Source of the DNA: Hymenobacter sp. PAMC 26628
Lineage (GTDB): Bacteria > Bacteroidota > Bacteroidia > Cytophagales > Hymenobacteraceae
DNA length: 64,000 nucleotides
Assembly (NCBI RefSeq): GCF_001562275.1
Contig: NZ_CP014304.1
Location: 4,836,001-4,900,000, forward strand
Direction of reading: 5' to 3'
This document shows, in pieces, positions 52,365-61,534 of this stretch (positions are counted from its first letter, which is position 1; every line of letters starts with the position of its first letter). Made by a program: the position numbers and the translations under genes. The notes beneath the pieces are model-generated. The model did not search any database. It was not told where the DNA came from and saw only the letters and a list, made by a program, of their open reading frames with translations.

Positions 52365-54104
52365 ATGCCACCACCCGCCGCCAAAAGCTGGAACTTTGCG
52401 CCGGCCCCCGACCCGGCGCTGGTTTCAGCCATCACCGAGGCCCTGCCCGTGGGGCCCGAAGTAGGGGCCCTGCTCGTGCAGCGCGGCCTCGACACCCCCG
52501 AAGCCGCCGCCGCGTTCATCTACTCTGACCTGCGCCAGCTGCCCGACCCCTTCCTGCTGCACGACATGGACCTGGCCGTAGACCGCCTCGTGCGGGCCCT
52601 GGAGACGGGTGAAAAAGTGCTGGTGCTGGGCGACTACGACGTGGACGGCATCACGTCGGTGGCGCTGGTCATCAGCTACCTCACGCCCCTGTTTGGCGCC
52701 GAGCGCCTGCGCGACTACATCCCCGACCGCTACACCGAGGGCTACGGCATCAGCCACACCGCCGTGGACGTGGCCGCCGCCGAAGGCTACGGCCTCATTG
52801 TGGCCCTCGACTGCGGCATCAAAGCCCTGGAGCCGGTGGCCTACGCCGCGGCCAAGGGCGTCGATTTCATCATCTGCGACCACCACTTGCCCGGCGACGA
52901 GCTGCCCGCCGCCGTGGCCGTGCTCGACCCCAAGCGCGCCGATTGCTGCTACCCCTACAAAGACTTGTCGGGCTGCGGCGTGGGCTTCAAGCTGATGCAG
53001 GGCTTGGGCCAGCGCCTGGGCCGCGACACGGCCCCGCTCTACGACCTGCTGGACTTGGTGACGGTGAGCATTGCCGCCGACGTGGTGCCCGTGACCGGTG
53101 AAAACCGTGTGCTGGCCGCCCACGGCCTGCGCCGCTTCAACGAAGACGCCCACTTGCTGCGCCCGGGCCTGGCCGCCCTGCGCGAGCTGGCTACCCTGCG
53201 CGAGGGGCCCCTGACGCTCAGCAGCCTGGTGTTCGGGTTTGCGCCGCGCATCAACGCTGCCGGGCGCATGGGCGACGCCCGCCGCGCCGTGGCCATGCTG
53301 CTGGCCGCCGACCAGCAGGAAGCCCGCCACACCACCGAAGTGGTGGACCGCATGAACCAGGAGCGCCGAGGCTCCGACCAAGCCACCACCCAGGAGGCCC
53401 TGGCCCTGATTGCCGCCAGTCCCACCCTGCAAACATCCCACGCCACGGTGCTCTACCAGGCGCACTGGCACCAAGGCGTACTTGGCATCGTGGCCTCGCG
53501 TTGCCTCGACCAGTACTACCGCCCCACCGTCATCCTCACGCAGCGCGACGGCAAGGCCACGGGCTCGGCGCGCTCGGTGGCGGGGTTCGACATCCACTCG
53601 GCCCTGGAGGCCTGCGCCCCGCTGCTGGAGCAGTACGGCGGCCACCGCGCCGCCGCCGGCCTCACCCTGAAGGTCGAAAACGTACCCGCGTTCCAGGAGC
53701 AGTTCGAGGAAGTGGTGGCCCGCACCCAGGCCACGGCCCACCTGGTGCGGCCCGTCGAAATTGACGCCCTGCTGCCGGTGGCCCGCATCACCGACGGCTT
53801 TTTGCAGGACTTGCGGCCCCTGGAGCCCTTTGGGCCTGGCAATCCCAACCCGGTGTTTGCCACGGCCCGCGTGCTGGCCGTGCCCGGCAGTGCCCGCGAA
53901 GTGGGTAATGGCCACCTCAAAATTCGCCTTGTGGCCGCCGACGCGCCGGGCCCCGCCGTGGAAGTCATCGGCTTTGGACTGGCCGGCTACCTACCCCAAA
54001 TCAACGAAGGCCGCCCCTTTGATGCGTGTTACACGCTGGAAATGAACGAGTACCGTGGTAGCCGCCATGTGCAGCTGCGGCTGCTGGATTTGCGCTGGGC
54101 GTAG
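52365..54104 (+). CDS. recJ: single-stranded-DNA-specific exonuclease RecJ
   Basis: RecJ is a 5'-3' exonuclease on single-stranded DNA in recombination and mismatch repair. The 579-residue protein has the DHH phosphoesterase motifs VLGDYDVDGITS, LDCGIKA and CDHHLPGDELP, the DHHA1 motif GGHRAAAGL, and the OB-fold end (PFGPGNPNPVFATARV). The length is normal. The ATG at 52365 follows its own promoter; an open frame extends upstream through the divergent small gene but is not coding. In other bacteria RecJ and RecF act in the same gap-repair pathway. Confidence 0.97.
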   Translation: MPPPAAKSWNFAPAPDPALVSAITEALPVGPEVGALLVQRGLDTPEAAAAFIYSDLRQLPDPFLLHDMDLAVDRLVRALETGEKVLVLGDYDVDGITSVALVISYLTPLFGAERLRDYIPDRYTEGYGISHTAVDVAAAEGYGLIVALDCGIKALEPVAYAAAKGVDFIICDHHLPGDELPAAVAVLDPKRADCCYPYKDLSGCGVGFKLMQGLGQRLGRDTAPLYDLLDLVTVSIAADVVPVTGENRVLAAHGLRRFNEDAHLLRPGLAALRELATLREGPLTLSSLVFGFAPRINAAGRMGDARRAVAMLLAADQQEARHTTEVVDRMNQERRGSDQATTQEALALIAASPTLQTSHATVLYQAHWHQGVLGIVASRCLDQYYRPTVILTQRDGKATGSARSVAGFDIHSALEACAPLLEQYGGHRAAAGLTLKVENVPAFQEQFEEVVARTQATAHLVRPVEIDALLPVARITDGFLQDLRPLEPFGPGNPNPVFATARVLAVPGSAREVGNGHLKIRLVAADAPGPAVEVIGFGLAGYLPQINEGRPFDACYTLEMNEYRGSRHVQLRLLDLRWA

Positions 54105-54116
54105 GGCCCCGGGGCC

Positions 54117-54572
54117 CTACGCCCAGCTGTGGTCCGCGCTTAGGAAGTCGAAGACCAGCGGGCGCAGGTCGCAGCAGCAGCTGTCTTCGGCCAGGTCGGC
54201 GGGAGTTGGGGCCTGCGCGGGGTTGAAGTACCCGGCCACCGAGGCCAGGTAAGTCGAGTTAACGGTTCGGAAGCCCATCGACCACTCGGTGAAGCAGCGC
54301 TGTCCCACGGGGCCGTCGGCCAGCGTGGTTACGTGCGTGTGGCGGGCGTCGTGCCGGATGCGGGCAAAGATGGCGTGTACCTCATCGGCGGGGCCCTCCA
54401 GCACTTGCAGCAGCTCGCCGTCGCAGTAAAGCAGCAGGCCTGTGAGGCCGTGAACCGTGTTCCAGGCGCGCGATTTAGCGAGCAAAGGCTCCAAGTGGGA
54501 CTCGTTCAGAAAAACAGTAGCCGAGCTTTGGTACACCAAGCGGTGCAGGTGCTGGGGCTGGGAGGAAGACAT
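54117..54572 (-). CDS. BLUF domain blue-light photoreceptor
   Basis: This 151-residue protein is a stand-alone BLUF (sensor of blue light using FAD) domain: LHRLVYQSSAT with the flavin-contacting Tyr near residue 13, SRAWNTVHGLTGLLLYCDG and ELLQVLEGPADEVHAIFARI, RHTHVTTL and FTEWSMGF with the C-terminal Trp/Met. A C-terminal tail of about 45 residues contains SCCC. It has no output domain, so it must act through a partner protein. The ATG at 54572 is chosen over an earlier Met. It is convergent with recJ, with only 12 bases between the stops. Confidence 0.92.
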   Translation of the reverse strand: MSSSQPQHLHRLVYQSSATVFLNESHLEPLLAKSRAWNTVHGLTGLLLYCDGELLQVLEGPADEVHAIFARIRHDARHTHVTTLADGPVGQRCFTEWSMGFRTVNSTYLASVAGYFNPAQAPTPADLAEDSCCCDLRPLVFDFLSADHSWA

Positions 54573-55088
54573 AGGAGAACGAAGCAAGTAAAGCAGGCAA
54601 AAAAACGCTGGGCGGCGCGGGGCGCGCTAGGGCCCCGGCCCGGATGCGGCCGCCACCGGGCGCCGGTTGTCTAGCCCATCGGATTGGTCACGGGTGAGCC
54701 GTTCGCTAGATGGGTACTTGGCCTGTACAGGTTGTTTTCTGCGCTGCGGTGGTTTGTAAATATTCTGCTATTCTACAAAAAATAATTAAACCGGTGGCCC
54801 GTCCCTGGCGCAAGTAGCAGAAGGTTAGCCAAAGCCAGCCAAGCACCGGGGTGCTAAGGTCGAGTTTTTGGTAAAATATTAGTGCAACAATTGGATGGCT
54901 ATATAATACTGAGCGACAAGAGGTTGAATTGCGCTTCGAACCAGCGTTGCGGGACGTGGATAAATAAATGTGCCCAAGCCAAACGCGGTTGAATCTTTCG
55001 CAGTAAGCCAAGGTCCGTCTGCTAACGAATATAACTTTTTTAATAAAATCCTTAACTGCTTAGGGTTCGAAATTTGGTTGTGTAAAGC
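54573..55088. other. AT-rich intergenic region, no gene seen
   Basis: The 516 bases between the BLUF and DoxX genes fall from GC-rich (to about 54660) to clearly AT-rich (54740-55075), unlike most of the window. I see no ORF with family character, no tRNA and no strong terminator. A frame on the minus strand (54706-55011) exists but its Cys/Ser-rich translation is not protein-like. It may be the leader of the BLUF gene or recently acquired DNA. Confidence 0.6.
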
Positions 55089-55442
55089 TCAACGCCGGGC
55101 CGTCCATGCCCACCACATCAGCAAGGCTTGCAGGGGCAGGCGGCCCCAGGCAGCCCAGGCTGGCAAGCCCAGCTGGCCGGCAATTTGAGCCATGTACACG
55201 TTGGCTGGAAACACGGCCACCAGCAGCAAGACCAGGCCCAGCGCGGCCCACCTGCGCGTGGCCCCGGCGAGTAGCCCCACGCCGCCGGCTATTTCAAAAA
55301 AGCCGCTCACGTACACCAAGGCCAGTGGCGCGGGCAGCCCCGGCGGCACAATGCGCACAAACGTGGCGGGCTTAATGAAATGCAGTAGGCCCGCCCCCAC
55401 GAAGACGGCCGCCAGCGCGTAGCGCGAAACAAGGTGAAGCAT
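55089..55442 (-). CDS. DoxX family membrane protein
   Basis: This 117-residue protein has four hydrophobic segments and the DoxX-like pattern YALAAVFVGAGLLHFIKPATF, VYVSGFFEIAGGVGLLAG, RWAALGLVLLLVAVFPANVYMA. DoxX/DoxD relatives are linked to quinone or thiosulfate redox chemistry and to oxidative-stress membrane complexes; in this subfamily the activity is unknown. The start is the ATG at 55442. It lies 27 bases downstream of the hybrid histidine kinase on the same strand and may share its transcript. Confidence 0.87.
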   Translation of the reverse strand: MLHLVSRYALAAVFVGAGLLHFIKPATFVRIVPPGLPAPLALVYVSGFFEIAGGVGLLAGATRRWAALGLVLLLVAVFPANVYMAQIAGQLGLPAWAAWGRLPLQALLMWWAWTARR

Positions 55443-55469
55443 GGCGGCAAAGAACGGACCCTGGGGCCC

Positions 55470-58229
55470 TTAAGCGGGTACACTATGGGGCACGTGCCGG
55501 AGCAGCGCCGCCAGGCCCTGCGCGAGGGCTCGTGCGGCCCGGTGCGCGTCCACCGACGCCACGCCGGGGGTTTCGAGCACGGCCAAGTGGGGGGCGAGCA
55601 GCTGGGCCCCCAGCAGCTGCAACGAGGGCCGCAGGCGGTGGGCCAGGGCGGCTAGCTCGGGGAGGTCGGTGGCCGCCTGGGCAACGCGCAGCTCGGCCAG
55701 GGCCCCCGGCGTATTGGTGTGGAACGCAGCCAGGATCCGGTTGATGAACACCAGGCTGCCGTGCGCGGTCTCGCGCAGCAGGGCCAGGTCGTAGAGGGGG
55801 GTGGGGGCCTCTGCGTCCGGGCACGCTGGGGCGGGCGGTGTGTCTACCGCTACTAAGTCGGGCAGCGGCTCGCCGAGCAGGGCAGCCAGCTTGGCCAGCA
55901 GTTCGGCTTCCACGTAAGGCTTAGCCAAAGTATCGTTGAGGCCCGCGGCGCGGTACTTGTCCGCATCGGCGCGGAAAGCATTGGCGGTGAGGGCCAAAAT
56001 GGGCGTGGCGGCCCGCACCGGGTCGGGGTGGGCGCGCAAGTGGGCGGTGGCTTCGAGGCCGTTCATGCCGGGCATCTGAATGTCCATCAGCACGGCGTCA
56101 TAGGTGTTGGCGGTAAACAAGGCCAGCGCGGCGGCCCCACTAGCGGCCACGTCCACGGTCACGCCGTGGCCGGCTAGCAGCAGTTGGGCCACTTCGGCGC
56201 TCACGGGGTTGTCTTCGGCCAGCAGCACGCGGCGGCCGCGCACGGCCTGGTGGCCGGGGGCCGGCGGCGGAGCCAGGGCAGCGATCCGCTGCGCCTCAGC
56301 GGCTTTGGGCAGCGTGATGGTGAAGGCAAATGCGCTGCCCTGGCCGACTTCACTTTGCACGCGCAGGGTCCCGCCCATCTGCTTCACCAGGGCCCGGCAG
56401 ATGCTCAGGCCCAGGCCGGTGCCCCCGAAGTGCCGGGCCGTATCGGCGTAGGCCTGGGTGAATTCCTGGAAAATGGCCTCCAGCTTATCGGGCGCAATGC
56501 CGATGCCCGTGTCGGCAACCCGAAACTCGGTGGTGGTGGTGGTGTCGGTTTCGGACACGAAAAAGCCGCCCATCGAGATGGTGCCCCCCGGCGGGGTAAA
56601 TTTGATGGCGTTGCTCATGAGGTTGAGCATAATTTGGTTGAGCCGGTACGGGTCGCCCACCACCCACGGGTGGTCGCACGATTCACTCAGGCGCCTGCCC
56701 TGTACGGTGATGCCCTTTTGCTGGGCCAGTACCCACAGGGGCTGCACGGCATTGGACATGCTCTCGCACAGGTTAAAAGCAGTTTGCTCCAGCTCCAGCT
56801 GCCCCGAGGTAATCTTAGCCATGTCGAGCACGTCGTTCACCACCGAGAGCAGGTGCTGGCCCGTGTGCTGAATGGTGCCCACGAAGCGCTGCTGGTCGGC
56901 GTCGAGCGGGGTTTTAGCCAGCAGCGAGGCCATGCCCAGCACCCCGTGCAGCGGCGTGCGAATCTCGTGGCTCATGTTGGCCAGGAAGTTTTCGCGGGCT
57001 GTGGCCGCGGCTTCGGCCGCCAGCTGGGCCGCCTTTAAAGTCGTGATGTCGGTGCTCACGCACAGCACGTGGGCCGTGCCGTCGGGCTGCACCAGCGGGC
57101 ACTTCATCGACTGGTACCAGCGCACTTCGCCGTTGGGTAGCGTGAGGCAGTCCGATACCATCAGCGGGCGGCCCAGGGCCATTACTTCGGCATCGGACAC
57201 GTCAAACGAGGCGTTTTCCTCAGTTGAGATACTAGCCGTGGCCGTAGCCGTGCCCGCCATTTGCTTCACCAGTTGGCGCAGCTCCAGCATGGCCCGGTTT
57301 TGAAACACCACCTCGGCCTGGGGCTTGCGCACGTAAATCAGGTTGGGGTTGAGGTCGAGCACTTGGCCCACGAAGGCCTGCTGGGCCGCCACCGCCGCCT
57401 CGCTGGCCCGGGCCTGGGCTTCGGCCCGGCGCCGGCCGGTCACGTCCAGCCCGTAGCTGATGACCACGCGCAGGGCCCCGTCGGCGTAAAACACGGGCTG
57501 GTACGAGCGCAGCCAATACACTGGAGGTTCGGCATTAACGCCCGGCCATTCTTCCTCCCAGTCCACGCCAGTGCGCTGCGACACCGCCCGTTGAAACATG
57601 CGCTTGCGGCGCTCGGCCAGGGCCGCAGGCAGGTCATTGACATGGCAAAAATCGCTGAATGTTTCGCCCAGCCCCGCCTGTTGGCGGAGGGCATTACCGG
57701 CCGGGTTGCGGTAGGTCAGGCGCTGCTCAGGGTCGAGCACCGAGACGGCAGCCGGCATGTGCCGGAGCAAGGCCTCGTAAAAGGTATGCTGTTCGCGTAG
57801 CTCGGTTTCGGTCGCCCGCAGCTTCGTCACGTCCGTGAGGTAAAACAGCGTGTACACCTCGCCCTCATCCTGCACCGGCACCACACATACTAGAAAGTTG
57901 TGCCCGGCCACGTCCAGCTCGTGCTCGCCCGATTCGCCGGCGGCCCACACTGCGGCGGCCGTGGCGTTCATCCACTGCCGCGCCGGCGTACCAGGGCCCC
58001 CCACCAGCTCGGGCACCCGAAACGAGGCGTCGTTGGCGTATTGCAGCTGTCCTTCCGGGCCCAGGCGCACCAGCGCGTTGGAGCTGCGCTCGGTCAGGTG
58101 GGCCGTCAGGCGCAGGTGAATGGCCTCGGCCTCGGCCCGGCAGCGGTGCATGCGCTCGGTGGCCAGTTCGGCGCGCAATTCGGCCAGGGCATCAGCCGCG
58201 GCGGGCGGGGGATAAGAGATAGCAACCAT
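55470..58229 (-). CDS. hybrid sensor histidine kinase (PAS-HisKA-HATPase-REC-HPt)
   Basis: This 919-residue cytoplasmic sensor has no membrane segment. Three PAS-like domains lie at about 45-140, 150-265 and 285-400. The HisKA box is NMSHEIRTPLHGVLGM with phospho-His421. The ATPase has the N-box NLMSNAIKFTPP, VADTGIGIAP and GGTGLGLSI. A receiver domain (VLLAEDNPVSAEVAQL) has Asp716 in AVLMDIQMPGMNG. A C-terminal HPt domain carries His864 in ALAHRLRPSLQLLGA. The HPt lacks the usual Lys-Gly after His. Phosphate would pass His-Asp-His to an unlinked regulator. Signal unknown. It follows rpoN with a 69-base gap on the same strand. Confidence 0.95.
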   Translation of the reverse strand: MVAISYPPPAAADALAELRAELATERMHRCRAEAEAIHLRLTAHLTERSSNALVRLGPEGQLQYANDASFRVPELVGGPGTPARQWMNATAAAVWAAGESGEHELDVAGHNFLVCVVPVQDEGEVYTLFYLTDVTKLRATETELREQHTFYEALLRHMPAAVSVLDPEQRLTYRNPAGNALRQQAGLGETFSDFCHVNDLPAALAERRKRMFQRAVSQRTGVDWEEEWPGVNAEPPVYWLRSYQPVFYADGALRVVISYGLDVTGRRRAEAQARASEAAVAAQQAFVGQVLDLNPNLIYVRKPQAEVVFQNRAMLELRQLVKQMAGTATATASISTEENASFDVSDAEVMALGRPLMVSDCLTLPNGEVRWYQSMKCPLVQPDGTAHVLCVSTDITTLKAAQLAAEAAATARENFLANMSHEIRTPLHGVLGMASLLAKTPLDADQQRFVGTIQHTGQHLLSVVNDVLDMAKITSGQLELEQTAFNLCESMSNAVQPLWVLAQQKGITVQGRRLSESCDHPWVVGDPYRLNQIMLNLMSNAIKFTPPGGTISMGGFFVSETDTTTTTEFRVADTGIGIAPDKLEAIFQEFTQAYADTARHFGGTGLGLSICRALVKQMGGTLRVQSEVGQGSAFAFTITLPKAAEAQRIAALAPPPAPGHQAVRGRRVLLAEDNPVSAEVAQLLLAGHGVTVDVAASGAAALALFTANTYDAVLMDIQMPGMNGLEATAHLRAHPDPVRAATPILALTANAFRADADKYRAAGLNDTLAKPYVEAELLAKLAALLGEPLPDLVAVDTPPAPACPDAEAPTPLYDLALLRETAHGSLVFINRILAAFHTNTPGALAELRVAQAATDLPELAALAHRLRPSLQLLGAQLLAPHLAVLETPGVASVDAHRAARALAQGLAALLRHVPHSVPA

Positions 58230-58298
58230 AACGACAGGGCATAGCGGGAAAATACTAATAGCTGCCGTAAATGTAGGGCCCCGGGGCCACTCTTTTGG

Positions 58299-59885
58299 CT
58301 ACAATTCCTTGCGCAGCCGCGCCACTGGAATGTTCAGTTGCTCGCGGTACTTGGCCACCGTGCGCCGGGCAATGTTGTAGCCCCTGGCGTTCAGCATCTT
58401 CTCTAATTTGTCATCGGCCAGTGGGCGCGATTTATTCTCTTTATCGATCAAATCTTTGAGAATGCTTTTCACCTCGCGGCTCGACACGTCCTCGCCCGAA
58501 TCGGTAGCGATTCCTTCTGAAAAGAAATATTTTAATGGATAGATACCAAACTCAGTTTGTACTGATTTAGAGTTAGCTACCCGGCTCACGGTACTGATGT
58601 CCATGCCGATTTGCTGGGCAATGTCTTTGAGAATCATCGGGTGCAGCTTGGTTTCGTCGCCCTCGATGAAGAAGTCGCGCTGCAAGCCCACAATGGCGTT
58701 CATGGTGCGCAGCAGCGTGTTCTGCCGCTGCCGGATGGCGTCGATGAACCACTTGGCAGAATCCAATTTTTGCTTAACAAAAGATACGGCCTCTTTCATC
58801 TTCTGGTCCTTCTTCGCGGCCTTGTCGTAGGTCCGGAACATCTCGGTGTAGGCCGGGCTCACGCGCAGCTCGGGGGCGTTGCGGGCGTTCAGGGTCAGGC
58901 TCAGCTCGCCGTTGTCGTTGGTGAGGATGAAGTCCGGCATCAGGTACTGCGTTTTGCCGGGGCCCGTGGGGCCCGCGCCGCCGGGCTTGGGGTTCAGCTT
59001 GAGGATCAGGCCCACGGCTTCCTTTAGCTCGTCGTCCTCCAGGTCCAGCTTCTGCTGGATGCGGGCGTAGTGCTTCTTGCTGAACTCATCGAACAGCGTG
59101 CCGATGATTTGCTCGGCGTGCTCCGTCGTCGCGTCCTGGGGGCGGCGCTCCAGCTGCAAGAGCAGGCACTCGGGCAAGTCGCGGGCGGCGATGCCGGCGG
59201 GGTCGAAGCCCTGCACCACGCGCAGCACGGCCTCGATTTCGGGCACCGTCACCTCCAGGTTCTGCGAAAACGCCAGGTCGTTGGCAATGGCCGCCAGGTC
59301 GCGCCGGATGTAGCCGTCGCCGTCAATCGAGCCAATGAGCTGCTGGCCAATGGCTTCCTCCCGCTCGCCGAGCTGGGTGAAGTGCAGCTGGTCGAGCAGC
59401 GAGTCCATGAGCGAGCCGCTGGTGTCGGCCAGGGGCATTTCGCGTTCCTCTTCCTCGCCGGGGCCGTCGCCCTGCATCTTGTAGCCGGCTATTTCATCGT
59501 CGTTGAGGTAGTCGCTCAGGTCGAGGTCGGCGTTGTCGGGGCCCTCTTCCTTGGCAGGTTCGGGCTCGGGCGGGGCCTCGGCGGGGCCGTCGTAGTCGTC
59601 CACGTCGGCGGGCTCTTCAAAATCTTCGTCGAGCGTGCTGTTGTCGCTGTCAAACTCGGCGTCCGGGTCGTCGGCGTCGGCCTCGTCGCGGTCATCTTCA
59701 TCGTCGCCGCTGTCCTGGTCCTCGGGCTCGTCGGTGTCACCTTCCTCCAGGGCGGGGTTCACCTCCATTTCCTCCTTGATGCGCGTTTCCAGCTCCGCCG
59801 TCGGGATTTGCAGCAGCTTGATGAACTGAATTTGCTGGGGGCTGAGCTTTTGCGAGAGGAGCTGTTTTAAATCGAGGCGTTGCAT
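58299..59885 (-). CDS. rpoN: RNA polymerase sigma-54 factor
   Basis: Sigma-54 directs RNA polymerase to minus-24/minus-12 promoters and needs enhancer-binding ATPases to melt them. The 528-residue protein has region I (LKQLLSQKLSPQQIQFIKLLQ, Gln/Leu-rich), an exceptionally acidic region II (residues about 45-130, runs of Asp/Glu), the core-binding domain, and the C-terminal RpoN box ARRTVAKYRE. The HTH region reads ISTVSRVANSKSVQT. Length is at the upper end because of the acidic region. The enhancer-binding proteins are not nearby. Start ATG at 59885; it diverges from asnS. Confidence 0.97.
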   Translation of the reverse strand: MQRLDLKQLLSQKLSPQQIQFIKLLQIPTAELETRIKEEMEVNPALEEGDTDEPEDQDSGDDEDDRDEADADDPDAEFDSDNSTLDEDFEEPADVDDYDGPAEAPPEPEPAKEEGPDNADLDLSDYLNDDEIAGYKMQGDGPGEEEEREMPLADTSGSLMDSLLDQLHFTQLGEREEAIGQQLIGSIDGDGYIRRDLAAIANDLAFSQNLEVTVPEIEAVLRVVQGFDPAGIAARDLPECLLLQLERRPQDATTEHAEQIIGTLFDEFSKKHYARIQQKLDLEDDELKEAVGLILKLNPKPGGAGPTGPGKTQYLMPDFILTNDNGELSLTLNARNAPELRVSPAYTEMFRTYDKAAKKDQKMKEAVSFVKQKLDSAKWFIDAIRQRQNTLLRTMNAIVGLQRDFFIEGDETKLHPMILKDIAQQIGMDISTVSRVANSKSVQTEFGIYPLKYFFSEGIATDSGEDVSSREVKSILKDLIDKENKSRPLADDKLEKMLNARGYNIARRTVAKYREQLNIPVARLRKEL

Positions 59886-59981
59886 AACAGTAGCTAATAA
59901 GCGGACGGCGTGGCGTAGGAACAGGTAAAGTACGCACGGGCCCCGGTAACGGATGAAACTTTGGCCTCGCCGCGGGGGCCC

Positions 59982-59989
59982 TACCTTTA
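59982..59989 (+). promoter_or_regulatory. minus-7 promoter element for asnS
   Basis: TACCTTTA matches TAnnTTTG except for the last base and lies 27 bases before the asnS ATG. Confidence 0.6.
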
Positions 59990-60016
59990 TCCGGTATTCT
60001 GCTTTCTTTTACCACT

Positions 60017-61411
60017 ATGTCCCTCAAACGGTCCACCGTTCAGAGCCTGCTGGCCAGCCAGGAGCTCGACCGCGAAGTGCTCGTCAAAGGCTGGGTGCGC
60101 TCGCGCCGCGGCAACAAATACGTGCAGTTCATCATCGTCAACGACGGCTCTACTATCCACACCATCCAGGCGGTGGCCAACGCCGAGCTGTTCCCGGAGG
60201 AGAGCCTGCGCGACGTGGCCAATGGCGCCAGCGTGGCCATCCGGGGTCAGCTGGTGGCCTCGCAGGGCAAGGGCCAGGCGGTGGAGATTCAGGCCCTGGA
60301 AATTACCGTGCTCGGCAAGGCCGACCCCGAAACTTACCCGCTGCAGAAGAAGGCCACGTCGCTGGAGCACCTGCGCGAAATTGCCCACCTGCGCCCCCGC
60401 ACTAACACGTTTGGGGCGGTGCTGCGCATCCGGCACGCGCTGGCCTTCGGCATCCACCAGTACTTCAACGACCACGGCTTTTTCTACGTCCACACGCCCA
60501 TCATCACGGGCTCCGACGCCGAGGGCGCGGGCCAGATATTTCGGGTGACCACGCTGCCGCCCGAGCACCCGCCCCGCACCGCGGACGGCTCGGTGGACTT
60601 CAGCCAGGACTTTTTCGGCAAGCAAACCAACCTCACCGTGAGCGGGCAGCTTGAGGGGGAGCTGGCGGCCATGGCCCTGGGCAGCGTCTACACGTTCGGG
60701 CCCACGTTCCGGGCCGAAAACTCCAACACGGCCCGCCACCTGGCCGAGTTCTGGATGATTGAGCCGGAAGTGGCCTTCAACGAGCTGGAGGAGAACATGG
60801 ACCTGGCCGAGGACTTCCTCCAGTACCTGGTGCGCTACGCCCTGGAACGCTGCGCCGATGACCTGCAGTTCCTCAACGACCAGTACGACAAGGAGTTGCT
60901 AGGACGCCTGCGCTTCGTGACCGACAACGCCTTCCAGCGCCTGACCTACACCGAGGCGGTGGAAATCCTGAAATCGGCGAAGCAGAAATTCGAGTTCCCC
61001 GTCGATTGGGGCACCGACTTGCAGAGCGAGCATGAGCGCTACCTGGTGGAAAAACACTTCGAGAAGCCCGTCATCCTCACCAACTACCCTAAGGAAATCA
61101 AGGCTTTCTATATGAAGCTCGACGATGACGGCCGCACCGTGCGGGCCATGGACGTGCTGTTTCCCGGCATCGGCGAAATCATCGGCGGCTCGCAGCGCGA
61201 GGAGGACTACGACAAGCTGACGGCCCGCATGGCCGAGATGCACGTGCCTGCCGACGAGCTGGACTGGTACCTCGACACGCGCCGCTTCGGCACGGTGCCG
61301 CACGCCGGCTTCGGCCTGGGCTTCGAGCGGCTGGTGCTGTTCGTGACCGGCATGGGCAACATCCGCGACGTGATTCCCTTCCCGCGCTACCCCAAAAACG
61401 CGGCGTTTTAG
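60017..61411 (+). CDS. asnS: asparagine--tRNA ligase
   Basis: This 464-residue class IIb synthetase charges tRNA-Asn. It has an N-terminal OB anticodon domain (VLVKGWVRSRRGNKYVQFI), motif 2 as FRAENSNTARHLAEFWMIEPE, and motif 3 as GFGLGFERLVLFVTGMGNIR followed by DVIPFPR. AsnRS-type features (Asn at FRAENS) distinguish it from AspRS. The length is normal. A rho-independent terminator follows at 61437. Start ATG at 60017. Confidence 0.98.
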   Translation: MSLKRSTVQSLLASQELDREVLVKGWVRSRRGNKYVQFIIVNDGSTIHTIQAVANAELFPEESLRDVANGASVAIRGQLVASQGKGQAVEIQALEITVLGKADPETYPLQKKATSLEHLREIAHLRPRTNTFGAVLRIRHALAFGIHQYFNDHGFFYVHTPIITGSDAEGAGQIFRVTTLPPEHPPRTADGSVDFSQDFFGKQTNLTVSGQLEGELAAMALGSVYTFGPTFRAENSNTARHLAEFWMIEPEVAFNELEENMDLAEDFLQYLVRYALERCADDLQFLNDQYDKELLGRLRFVTDNAFQRLTYTEAVEILKSAKQKFEFPVDWGTDLQSEHERYLVEKHFEKPVILTNYPKEIKAFYMKLDDDGRTVRAMDVLFPGIGEIIGGSQREEDYDKLTARMAEMHVPADELDWYLDTRRFGTVPHAGFGLGFERLVLFVTGMGNIRDVIPFPRYPKNAAF

Positions 61412-61436
61412 GGCCCCGGCGCACAAGTATTTTTCT

Positions 61437-61468
61437 AAAAAAGCGGCTCCCGGCGGGCCGCTTTTTTT
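61437..61468 (+). terminator. rho-independent terminator after asnS
   Basis: AAAAAAGCGGC pairs with GCCGCTTTTTT with a 9-base loop and a T7 run. Confidence 0.9.
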
Positions 61469-61534
61469 GTGCTTATCGGTTAACCCCGCCTGCGGCTGAC
61501 CTGTTGAAAAGAAAAATATTTTTTGCCCCGCGCC

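Noticed and set aside
52425..53915. 496-codon minus-strand frame opposite recJ
   Set aside because: Shadow of recJ, whose DHH and DHHA1 motifs are complete on the plus strand.
54706..55011. 101-codon minus-strand frame in the AT-rich gap
   Set aside because: No motif, odd Cys/Ser/Thr composition, no promoter or ribosome-binding clue.
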